Positions 54,606 through 64,000 of a DNA stretch of 64,000 nucleotides are shown here, piece after piece (the first letter of the stretch is position 1; each line of letters opens with the position of its first letter). The notes below the pieces were generated by a model that was not told the DNA's origin, did no database searches, and saw nothing but the letters and a program-made list of their open reading frames with translations. Made by a program: the position numbers and the translations under genes. Location: NCBI GenBank assembly GCA_030765045.1, contig CM060962.1, positions 147,546,525 through 147,610,524 of the forward strand, given 5' to 3'. The stretch is from Tenodera sinensis. Its lineage: Eukaryota > Arthropoda > Insecta > Mantodea > Mantidae.

Positions 54606-55466
54606 ATACAAGTAATTGTCTTAAAACTGGAAATCTTTCCTTCTCCTTAGCTGCCCTAAATCCAGCTGTTCATAAAGCTTTTTCTCTTTTGCAGTAATTT
54701 GAGCTTGTATAATTAGCCATGTATTGCTTCTATAATGTCTCCTCCTGCAACTGCTAATGAGAGCTGTTTCTTAAAAATGTTGTGCAAAACTATCACGTCA
54801 CTGACTCCATATTCTTCAGTAGCACCTCCTGATGGCCACACAAAAGTGTCAAAAATGCATCATTAGATTCTCTTTCTCATATTTAACAGAAGATCTAACA
54901 TTGATGTGTAACCCTTCAAGTTGAACATCTTGTTAGGCTCCTTCCAGGGTAGTGTTTGTGATAAAATTATTTTCATTCTTTCCCAGTTTATCTTCTAATG
55001 GCTTTAGGGAATTGATTGTTTCATGTGCAATTCAATACTGCTCAGATAAAATTGCTTTTGTTAAAGAATGAACTAAAGGCTCATTTGAAATTTGGTCAGA
55101 ACAGTTGTCACAGGTGAATATCTGTAGTTTAAATCTCATCTATGGCATTTAATTTTATAGTCTGATTCTAAATCTTTAACTTCAGTATATATACTGCATG
55201 TATGGAAGAACAATGAATTGACATTCCTCTTTCTTGTCTTTTAGTTTCGGAAATAATACATCTATCAGGATAACTAAAGTTTTATTTGTGGTACTTTCAT
55301 TAATAGCATTGTCAACCACTTTTTGATTAAACTTGATTTCTGTCATTCACATTGACATTTCACTACACAGGGGTTTATTTTGTTGCTCACTGCATTGCTG
55401 AAGAATGATCATTGTGCCATTCTATCTGAAAAGGCAGGTTAGGCCCTGCTTGTTCAACCACATATC
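54606..55466. other. Intron; weak minus-strand coding trace
   Basis: On the minus strand near 54870-55090 a broken frame reads NEPLVHSLTKAILSEQ and ETINSLKPLEDKLGKNENNF, and near 54740-54850 GGATEEYGVSDVIVLH-like sequence. This looks like an old coding relic of unknown family. 55100-55190 faintly resembles the tRNA-like SINE head and tail (gttgtcacagg, ctcatctatggcattt). Confidence 0.3.
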
Positions 55467-55699
55467 CTTTAGCACAGGCATCCCCAACAGACCACATGCT
55501 TGGGCAAAAGTAAAAGCCCTCAAGCCCTGACTGTCCGGTTGCGGGCAAGAAATGGAGGTGCTACAGTGGCGGAGCTACGATTGTGTAAATTAACTTACAC
55601 TTTCACTGTCAGTTACATAATAATGATAGCAGTATTTTATACACTTTAATACTGATAACTAATATAACACAAAATAAAATCTTATTGGCAGGAAATTCA

Positions 55700-57690
55700 A
55701 TTAACAGAATACAAACACTCGCATAAAACTAATAAACTAAATGTATAATGTGATATGACAGAACTTTCTTCTTGTTGGTACTATGCAATTCAATGAAATA
55801 CAAATAAACAAAATATTCTTCAAATAAAGGTCTCTATGAAAACTACTCTTTCTTAGCCATCTGACAATCGCCATGATTTTTGCAGTTGTCTGTTTTCCAC
55901 CAGCTGTTCAATACGTGGGACTATTGTTTGCGAGCTACCCTATCGTAAACATGCTTTCAAGTGTTCATCACTTAATTGGCTTCTGTGACATGACTTTGTA
56001 CACTTAATTAAGGAAAACAGTGACTCTCAAACATAGGTTGTCCCGAACATGCACAAAATTCTTCCTGTTAGATTGTGGAGTTTAGGAAATCTTTCGCATT
56101 TTACAGAGGTGTAGAAAAGATTTATACTTTTTCCATTTTGATATTTATCTTTTAACTCAATTCAACAGGACTATTGAGGATAAAATGAGGATAAAAGTTG
56201 CAAATAACTTAAATTGTTTCTCAAGTGGTATAATGTCCTGGAATCTACTTTCGAATTCTTAAAGCAATTGTCGCAGTATGGTTATATATTCATCAAAGTC
56301 CAAGGTTTCTGCACACTGGATCACTGAGGTTAGGGTCGAAAAATGTACCGTCTCCGCATTGCTAAACTGGTGCTCCCAAAGACGTAACTTTTGTTTAAAT
56401 GCCTCTATGGTACAAAACAAGTCAGTGATAATGCGCTCTCTACCTTGAAATGTGGTATTCAGTTCGTTAAGATAACAGGTTAAATCTACAAGGAAAGCCA
56501 AATTTTTACCCACAGCTGATCTTATCGTTCTGGAACAGGTTTACCATGTACATCCATAAAGAAAGCAATTTCATTCCTGAGAGCAAAAAAAAAGTTATAA
56601 AACATTTCCTCGGCTTAACCACCTTACCTCCATGTGGTAAAGCAAATCCCCATACTCACTGTCAATATCAATAAGTAGTGCCCGGAACTCTCTGTGATTA
56701 AGCCCTTTAGATCTGATGAAGTTAATTGTTTGCACAACAACATCCATTACATTGCTCAGATGAATTATTTTGCACATAAATTTTCTTGGTGTAACATGCA
56801 ATGCACCGGTATGAGTTCCATTTGTATGTTTGATATTTTCCTTCTTTGTTTTACCAATGCCACAGCACCCTGTTTCTTTCCACATATAGCCGGTGCTCTG
56901 TCAGTAGCTAAAGACACCATTTTATGCCATGGAAGTTCAAACTGTTCCATCGTTCCCTCGATACACCTGAAGATATTGGCTCCAGTATTAGTATGCTTCA
57001 TTGGCGCAATATCTAACAACTCTTCCCTTATTTCAAGATCTTTATTCACGCCTCTGATGTGGATGACAAGTTGTGCAGTATCGGTTATATCATTGCTCTC
57101 ATCTATTGCAAGAGAAAATGCACTGTTTTAGTTATCTCAGACAACTGACTCCGAATATCGTCGGCAAGGTCCTCCACAGAATGTGTTATCGTGGAGGCGG
57201 ATAAACTGACTGATTGATAATCGTGTAAATACTCTGGGCTCAATTCTTCAGCTGCATCATTTAAATATTATTTTACCATCTCACCTTCACTGAAGGATCT
57301 CATGTTCCTGGCATTACATAACGCTATTTTGTAACTCACTCTAACAACACTAGCATGAATTAATTAAAAAAATTGAAGCTATTAACAGTGGAGCAACAAG
57401 ATTCTAAAGTAAGAACAAATTAGAAACTAAAAACTTGCAACATTACTAAGATAAGTGAAGTTTTTAGTTTCTAATTTGTTCTTACTTTACTAGCACAAGT
57501 ATTTACATCTTACTTGCATTTTACGTTTCAGATCTGCAACAACACACGTGCGTTCAGTGTCTTTGTATTTATCATAATTGTGTGTGTGACATAGCGAGTA
57601 ATGCTGTTGCAAATTATATTTAGTTATTTTGTTTAGAATTTTGTAACACACTAAACATTTTTCCACGTCATTTTCTTCCATAAACAAAGT
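55700..57690 (-). pseudogene. hAT III transposase (GTF2IRD2-like type), broken
   Basis: Minus strand, N to C: zinc-finger-like KCLVCYKILNKITKYNLQQH...YDKYKDTERT (57690-57490); after the insertion, NARNMRSFSEGEMVK; AIDESNDITDTAQLVIHIRG with the first Asp; LPWHKMVSLATDRAPAICGK with the second Asp; IPVHCMLHQENLCAK; INFIRSKGLNHREFRALLID; YHMEVRWLSRGNVL; LAFLVDLTCYLNELNTTFQG; and a decayed C-terminus down to about 55700. Close in layout to the hAT transposases from which vertebrate GTF2IRD2/ZBED-type domains derive. Several stops (for example 56595, 57270). Confidence 0.85.
57356..57488 (+). mobile_element. Fold-back element, short hairpin copy
   Basis: 133 bp with aattgaagctattaacagtg at the left, then an inverted repeat ctaaagtaagaacaaattag / ctaatttgttcttacttta with a ~20-nt loop. 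TSD actagca at 57349-57355 and 57489-57495. Same family as 59743-60099. Confidence 0.75.
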
Positions 57691-57944
57691 TTTCTTCCCA
57701 CTCCGCTTGAAACATCACAGGTGTGGATGACTATCATCCCAACGCAGATATAACAGCCATCGTGAGTAGGACACCACAGTACTAATATGTAGCGTTACAC
57801 CACCACTGCACTGATATATTGGACTGTGTAGCTGTGCAGCCTTCAGTGAGTGTAATGCTCAGCCCTGCACGCCCTCAAGCAACCTTGACTCAACTTGGGG
57901 ATGCCTGCTTTAGCACATCTTCTAGCACATTTCATTGCAATATA

Positions 57945-58960
57945 CGAGGTGCATCCAGAAAGTAAGTCCCGATCGCTTCCAGAGATCGCACCACCAATCG
58001 GATAGGAATGCGTGTGCACAGGAGAAGAGAGGAAGTATATGGTAACATTGCAGTAAAGTTTCAGTTTTGTGACGGCAGTAGTTACTGCTCTGTGCTAGGA
58101 GAAAATGGCTGCTCCGATATTGTCTCTCGCCAAATGCGAGGTTCGTGCAGTCATCCGATTTTTGCATGCTCAAAAGCAATCTCCAGCAGAGAACCATCGC
58201 CAATTGTGTCACGTGTATGGACAAGACATCGGTGACAGTAAGGTAAGACGATGGTGCAGGCAATTCACGGAAGGAAGAACCAATATTCACGACGAAGACC
58301 GTAATAGCCGACCGTCCCTGGTGATGCCAGAAGTGTTGGAAAGTGTGTGGCAAGCAATTGTGCAGAACCGGCGCTTCACAATTTCAGAACTCTGTCTGTT
58401 TCTCCAGATGTCTCGCTTGCTTTTGCACGAAATTGTCTCCCTGTGGCTTGGATTTCACAAAGTGTGTGCAAGATGAGTGCCTAGACAACTGACAGATGAA
58501 CACAAAACCAAATGTCTGGCCGCAGCATTGACATTCCTACAGCGATACGCAGCGGAAGGTGACCAGTTTCTCGGCAATATTGTCACTGGGAATGAAACAT
58601 TGGTGGCGAATACCACACCAGAGGCAAAACAACAATCAATGCCTTGGCGGCATAGTGATTCACCTGTGAAGACCAAATTCAAGCAGACAATCTCTGTCAA
58701 AAAATCGTGTGCATTGTCGTTGAGGATAGACATGGGTGCAGAATGAAGTGAATTCGTGACTGCGGACATTGGCAGCAGAATCCTATGACTTGGGCATACA
58801 ATTAATGGTGCACCGTTGCGATAAATGGCTCAACAATGGTGGTGACTATGTTGAAAAGTAGCCAGTGAGTCTATGTAGTTATTCCAATAAATATTTCTTA
58901 CTTAGTGATGTTTTTATTCTCTTTATCGGTCATCGGGACTTACTTTGTGGATGCACCTCG
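57945..58960 (+). mobile_element. Mariner element 2 with TIRs
   Basis: 1016 bp flanked by TA. TIRs cgaggtgcatccagaaagta (left) and the matching right end tactttgtggatgcacctcg, about 29 bp with one or two differences. The internal gene lacks the central catalytic part. Confidence 0.95.
58105..58850 (+). pseudogene. Mariner 2 transposase, nonsense and internal deletion
   Basis: MAAPILSLAKCEVRAVIRFL starts a normal HTH domain (123 codons). A TGA at 58474-58476 replaces the Trp of the conserved VCARWVPRQLT. The frame then continues QLTDEHKTKCLAAALTFLQR to VTGNETLVANTTPEAKQQSM, where the first catalytic residue is Asn instead of Asp (GDETW is the norm). After KQTISVKKSC the middle of the catalytic domain is deleted, and the end HRCDKWLNNGGDYVEK is readable near 58808-58855. 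Inactive for three independent reasons. Confidence 0.9.
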
Positions 58961-58962
58961 TA

Positions 58963-59369
58963 ATACAGAATCAAAAACCTTAAAAACTTTTTCAAATTAT
59001 AAAAATACATTTCACACCTTGTTGGTAGTTATGAACCTGTTAAAATAGTCTCTTGTGAGGTCACTGCGTGAGTCATGATAGCTACAACTTAATTATTTAT
59101 ATCTTTGTGTTGCAAAGTTAGAGAACATACCAAATAAATGCTACAACCATAACTATATGAGCAACTTCTAACTCTAATCAGTATATTTGCATGCAGTTTT
59201 TCCACACTGTTGCCAATGTAAATAGAATGTATGAATCACTTACAACTGTTTCTTACTGCACTTAATGTGAGGGAGACACAAATGGTAGATTGATGACGAT
59301 GACGACAATGATAGTAATAATTGTAATAATAGTAGTAACAATAACAATAATAACTACAAACTATTTTTA
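58963..59369. other. Unassigned; imperfect trinucleotide tract at 59290-59365
   Basis: gatgacgatgacgac then ataataa/gtaata-type triplets lie directly before R1 copy f, in the same relative place as the trinucleotide tract at 32295. Confidence 0.5.
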
Positions 59370-60140
59370 CAAAAGCCCATCTTCTACTTACTTCGTGTTA
59401 ATCGGGATAAACATTTACAGAAATGCTTTTATTACAAATTTCCCTGTAGGCACAAGGACAATACTTTAGTCTGAAGCAATATTCAAATCTTCAAATAGTG
59501 GGTTTGCTACATGACTAAAATTCCACTCTTTGTGTGACCATGAGAGAAAAGACTAATAGCACCTTAGGAGTTCAAAGAAGCATAAAATAGAGAATATCTT
59601 GGAAATGGTAAATGGCACAAAAATATATACAAAATACAAATGTGTTTAAATGATATCTAAAAATGTTACATAATAAGTTTTTCTTTATCTTTTATAGCCT
59701 GTAAGTTATACAAAGTTCATCAGAATAAAGAGGAGTTCACATAAGGAAAAATTGAAGCTATTAACAGTGAAGCAACAAGATTCTAAAGTAAGAACAAATT
59801 AGAAACTAAAAACTTCACTTATCTTAGTATGATTTGCTGACCCTGGGTTTCAAGCTGTGTCCAGCTCATTCTCAAAGCCATATAAACAAACTCGTTGCCA
59901 AGCTACAATCTTTTATTTTTTCCGAAAAACAATTACTCTTATTCAGTAATTGTTTTTCAGAAAAAATAAAAGATTGTAGCTTGGCAACGAGTTTGTTTAT
60001 ATGGCTTTGAGAATGAGCTGGACACAGCTTGAAACCCAGGGTCAGCAAATCATACTAAGATAAGTGAAGTTTTTAGTTTCTAATTTGTTCTTACTTTAGG
60101 AGTTCACATGCTATTCACAGAACTTTCAATATTGCCATGA
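59370..60140 (-). repeat. R1 repeat, copy f, split by a palindromic element
   Basis: cttctacttacttcgtgtta, tttccctgtaggcacaagga and gttcatcagaataaagagga match R1 on the minus strand. Interrupted at 59743-60099 and short at its far end. Confidence 0.6.
59743..60099. mobile_element. Long palindromic fold-back element
   Basis: A ~40-bp head (aaggaaaaattgaagctatt...) followed by an inverted repeat with two 155-bp arms, 59783-59937 and 59945-60099, separated by only 7 nt (cttattc). The arms differ at about one position. TSD gagttcacat at 59733-59742 and 60100-60109. No open frame. RNA from either strand would form a near-perfect ~155-bp hairpin. Family members with shorter or no left arm are at 21904-22015 and 57356-57488. 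Confidence 0.9.
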
Positions 60141-60249
60141 CCTAGTAGGAAATAAGGAATAAACTAAGGCCAGATTGAGGGAACATAGTCAAATGGTAAG
60201 ACTTAAACATTCCTACAGGTGGATGAACGAGCAGGGGTTTCTATAGTTA

Positions 60250-60725
60250 GAAAGCACAAAGAACAAGATTAAAAGAAATAACACTATTTACTTACATGTT
60301 GAAAAGGTTCCTTTCACTGTGGTACCTCTGGCTTACTGGGAGAGTTGCAGTGTTCACATCTAGCCCAAACAGTTCCCCTGCACTCCCAAAGAGGCAGAGA
60401 ACTAAAGCTTTACCCCATGTTGCCTGTTCCATAGCCACTGCTCAAGAAGAAGGAAGCCACGCTTGCTCCTTACTAATACACATTCTTAACTGTCCCATGA
60501 CGTCACAACCACAATTGTCCCAACATTATCTAATAGAGGTCTGCACAGACTCAGGGCCGGGTTCAGGCCTAATTTGAGAAATGTTTGTCGGGCTTGGGCC
60601 AGGCCCGGGCTTGGAAATTAGGAGATACAAAATAATGTATTATATATTTTTTTCCGAGAATAGCACAATTATCATAGCATTCCTTTACTAGGAATTCTAT
60701 ATGATTATTCTGCTGAAAGGTTTCA

Positions 60726-60759
<34 letters not shown>

Positions 60760-60993
60760 TCATAATCATAATAAAATTAAATAATCGGGCCGGGCTCGGG
60801 CCCAGGCACTATAACCTCTTCTCGGGCTCGGGCCAGACTCAGGCTGTGGTTGAGTTTGGGCTGGGCCGGGCCGAACCTAAGAATGTGGGCCCGTGCAGGC
60901 CTCTATTACCTATTACTCACATTAGCCACCCTAGCATTAAGACAAAACCAAAATACACTACCAAACATGCTAAATAATCATAGGTACGCCACA
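60250..60993 (-). mobile_element. Putative copia-type LTR, split by a MITE
   Basis: On the minus strand tggccagggggagatgtggc at 60989-61008 looks like a copia polypurine tract (agggggaga) followed by an LTR start, TGTGGCGTACC. The reading frame just upstream ends in GVDMSGQGE-like codons, as at a copia pol end. The 3' border is uncertain. Contains the GC-rich MITE below. Confidence 0.35.
60534..60905. mobile_element. GC-rich hAT-like MITE
   Basis: 372 bp. Ends tagaggtctgcac and gtgcaggcctcta (one mismatch), flanked by ttatctaa and ttacctat, 6 of 8 matching, as a decayed 8-bp TSD. Subterminal runs of cgggctcgggcc-type sequence on both sides frame an AT-rich centre with (aat)n at 60727-60760. 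No transposase. Confidence 0.55.
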
Positions 60994-61622
60994 TCTCCCC
61001 CTGGCCACTCATGTCAACGCCCTTGTCGATAGAAAATTTTTCAATAAATTACATTTTGTTTGAAAAAATTACAAAGCCACATAAATGAAATAATTGAAAA
61101 AAGACTTGATAAAACAGGAAATTAATATGAACCCAAGGTTTAAAGTCTTTAAATCATAGAAAAGAAAAAAATCTTCAGCAATTGTCAATAGTTCATGGTA
61201 TAACAATGGTATCACACAAACAAAAGCCAAAGAATAATTAACTATGGAGTCAGCTGAAGTGGCCAGTGAGACATGGATGATCACTGGCTTAGGCCATTCT
61301 TGAAAATGGCAACCTAGCCATAAGTACAACAGGTTGTGCTACAAATGTGTGCTGCCATCAGCTCCTGGTCATTACGATACACTTGACTATAAGCTGAGGC
61401 TCCAAAAACTACCATATAAGTGTGATCTATAACAGGTTGTACTACAATATCAGAGACCAAAGATATTAAGAGAAAAACAAGCTTTCAGAAACAAAAACCA
61501 CAATTGTCACAAAAACATGTAAAACAAACAATGAATTAATTTTACTAAGAAACTGTGTACCAGTAATAATATGAAAAGTTACAAAACAATTTAATATACA
61601 ACCTTTCACATTTGAAAATTTT
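60994..61622. other. Unassigned AT-rich sequence
   Basis: Nothing recognised beyond the putative copia pol end at 60994-61030. Confidence 0.4.
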
Positions 61623-61636
61623 AAATTTACATCTGT

Positions 61637-61847
61637 TCAATCACGACTGCTTAGCAAGTCATCTCTACAGAATAGGTATCTCAGCTTCACCAATATGTGT
61701 CCTGTGTAACGATCCTGCAGATATGAACGAAGACCACTTGAAGACCTGTGAAGCATTAAGATCAGAAGAAACTACAGTTCAAAAGTATTGGAAAGCACGA
61801 ATGCTAATGGCTTCATTGCCAGATGCAAGGCACTAGAAAACAACAAC
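61637..61847 (+). mobile_element. 5'-truncated LINE A copy
   Basis: 211 bp from HDCLASHLYRIGISASPICV to ...LMASLPDARH, stop and (caa)n. TSD aaatttacatctgt at 61623-61636 and 61848-61861, 14 bp exact. The coding part is open, close to identical to the copy at 11371-12012. Confidence 0.92.
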
Positions 61848-61906
61848 AAATTTACATCTGTATAGCAAGATTACAATAAAACCAAAAGTATGCACATATT
61901 AGCAAT

Positions 61907-62236
61907 GTAAATGTAAACCCCGCACGACAGCCCACGAAGGGCCAAGGCCTACCGCCCAGCCGCTGCGTCCCCCACCTCTGCCCACTACAGGCATCATTGG
62001 TGAGGTGTAGTACTGGAGGGTGGGACGTGGTCAGCGCCCCGAGCCCTCCCGGCCAGTTATGCGGTCTTCTCGACCTGGGGCCGCTACTTCTCCATCAAGT
62101 AGCTCCTCAATTGGTCCCCCCGGGACCTAACGAGGCTGAGTGCACCCCGTGCCAGACCTCCCAGAGGGGATAAAATCCCCATGCTGGCACCGGGGATCGA
62201 ACCCAGGTCCTCCACACCACAGGCAAGTGCGCTGCC
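61907..62236 (-). mobile_element. tRNA-derived SINE (second family), full length
   Basis: 330 bp with TSD catattagcaat at 61895-61906 and 62237-62248. Minus-strand head gggcagcgcacttgcctgtg...ggaggacctgggttcgatcc carries a clear B box; body as in 18410-19652; 3' end tgggctgtcgtgcggggttt. GC-rich against AT-rich flanks, so a fairly recent arrival. Confidence 0.9.
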
Positions 62237-62248
62237 CATATTAGCAAT

Positions 62249-64000
62249 AAATAATAAAAGTATTTGGCCACAAGAATTAGTGCATACATTTATATATAGG
62301 GTACCCTAGTAGACATAAAATATAATACTTAGATTCAGAGGCAAGAGGACAAAGTATTATGAATAATACAAGATTACTTCATATGGAAACCATCATATAA
62401 AGTGTATAGTGTATAATATTTTCTGCACGAGTACAATGTAATAACATACTTTTCCAAATACAACATAGAAGCAAAGCGAAAAAAATCATGCTGAAGAATA
62501 ATCATGCAAAATTAAAATGCACTAAATACATTAACTACTTGATCAGTCATTAACCACTTTGAATAACTACACTAAAACCATGCTGAACTGGGCAAATCTT
62601 TAAAAAGTTCTCTTTCAAATAAGCTCATCAATTTTCATTGTTGAAAATCTTACTGTCCGTAAACAATCATCCAATCTCAAATTTATCATGGTTTCCTTAT
62701 TACATAACCATTTGAACTGTAAAGTGATCACAAAATCTGGAATAGTAGTAAAACAACTGCTGAATAACAAATTTACTCATTAACATTATAAAATAAGACC
62801 ATGGACTCAGTTATTAAGAAAATATACAAAATAGACATTTGCTTACCTTAACACAATAGTAACAACAGTCATTACACTGAAAACTACTCCTACCTCATTT
62901 GTTTGCATCCTCAGATCCTCATCAATTAGCCCAACATATAAGACATCCGATCATTGAAACATGATCAGTCCAGATATGCAATCTTCATTCAACATCCAGA
63001 AAACTTCATGTCACTCAGAATGACAGCTGGAAATCACGCTGAGTCTATCTTCAAAATGAAACTCGTAACACAAACACCACATTATCTCCCACCGATAAGA
63101 GTAAGGTCATAGCTACAAAACTTCCAAAATAAAGCTGAATATCAATATGCCCCACAATAATAAATCAGAATCTTATAAGAATAATAAATTATACATCCAA
63201 AATTTAAGCAAAAACTTAGCATAAGCTTCAAATTAACTTGACGATAGAAAAACCATAATGCCAATAGCAAAACTGACACCAGCACAGTGACAAACTATAT
63301 GTGAGGTATGATTAATAAAACAAATTCAAAATACTCAAAAATATCAAACGTAAGTAAGATCAGTAAAAATTTCACCAAATTGCATAAACAGGCAGTAAAA
63401 TCATATTGGACATAGAAACTGCAATTCTGACAAGCAATTAAGAAAATCAAGTACCCTGATGTGAAGTACATTTCAATCAGTGGACATCTTTTTACAACGC
63501 AAAAAAAATCCTCATATAAATGAAATATAAATTGCTAAGTCGGATACATAAACAGCAAGTCAGACAAACGATAAAAACACATATTTCCTTTTAGCAGGCA
63601 CATATCAGCTGCCCTGCCAAAAACTTCACGTCATTATAACTGCATTCAAGCAGCACTCCCCTTCAGCAACTCATTTCATCAAAACACACATGTTAACCCT
63701 TGGAGCACAATTCATTGCACTACCAAGGCCACAGATACTAACTGGAGAGAAGGTGTAGTGGTACAAAAACAAACTGTAATATCAAATTTAGGAAGCACTA
63801 CTATTGAACCAAAGTTCACATAACATCTCACAAAATAAATCCATTTTTTTTAACCACACATAGCTAAAAAAGAGAAATTTAGCACTTCCTGAAAATAAAT
63901 CATTCAAGCAAACCATTGCCAAGTACGGTACGTTTACTACAAAACTTGAACAGCACATACACGACCCGTCTCCTGGTCAGACATGCATGCACCTCAAATC
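62249..64000. other. AT-rich sequence, nothing recognised
   Basis: About 1.75 kb without a supported gene or repeat. Presumably still inside the CYFIP intron after exon E, since the next conserved CYFIP block is not seen. Confidence 0.5.

Larger units (their letters stand above)
55475..57907 (-). mobile_element. hAT element III with exact TIR and TSD
   Basis: Terminal repeats CAGGCATCCCCAA (left) and TTGGGGATGCCTG (right), 13 bp, perfect. TSD ctttagca, 8 bp, perfect, at 55467-55474 and 57908-57915. Encodes a transposase on the minus strand, interrupted at 57356-57488 by a fold-back element with its own TSD. Confidence 0.95.

Noticed and set aside
58008..58353. Alternative ORFs over mariner 2
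   Set aside because: Shadow frames of the mariner transposase HTH region.

Overview
This is animal (insect-like) nuclear DNA: one host gene, cut into small exons, scattered through a sea of transposable elements. Five exons on the + strand (3052-3251, 14218-14351, 25640-25831, 52944-53147, 53245-53339) join in frame, with GT/AG borders and matching phases, into 275 consecutive codons of CYFIP/Sra-1, the Rac1-binding subunit of the WAVE actin-regulatory complex. Neither end of the gene is in the window. Its introns are about 11.0, 11.3, 27.1 and 0.1 kb. The protein reads like an insect Sra-1. The long introns and the TE mix (piggyBac, mariner, hAT, pogo/Tigger, Penelope-like, RNase-H-bearing LINEs, Jockey, gypsy, tRNA-derived SINEs) suggest a large-genome, perhaps hemimetabolous, insect; the species is not determined.

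Layout. 1-3000: Penelope-like (PLE) remnant and a dead mariner. 3.9-4.5 kb: an inverted, tRNA-like SINE block with a 14-bp target-site duplication (TSD). 5.75-9.9 kb: a complete but three-times broken LINE (family A) inserted in a tandem repeat. 10.2-13 kb: a solo LTR, then a deleted piggyBac that has received two LINE insertions. 17.4-19.8 kb: a hAT interrupted by a SINE that is itself interrupted by a second hAT. 20.4-21.7 kb: Tigger. 21.8-33 kb: at least five copies of an unclassified ~0.9-kb repeat (called R1 here), one carrying a 2.7-kb piggyBac. 33-41 kb: a gypsy gag-pro element split by a Jockey LINE that is split by a piggyBac. 43.4-51.2 kb: two inverted PLE copies, one split by a piggyBac that is split by a LINE (family B). 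52-54.6 kb: a DDE transposon fragment, two CYFIP exons and a Tigger remnant. 55.5-60 kb: a hAT and a mariner, each with clear terminal repeats, and a near-perfect 155-bp-arm palindrome. 60-64 kb: putative LTR, GC-rich MITE, LINE and SINE fragments, then plain AT-rich sequence.

Nothing except CYFIP looks like a working host gene. Every transposase or reverse transcriptase read here has at least one stop, frameshift or lost catalytic residue. The best candidates for something undescribed are two families of fold-back elements that carry LINE-style TSDs (3870-4523 and 24297-24962; 59743-60099 with relatives at 21904-22015 and 57356-57488), and the unclassified R1 repeat.
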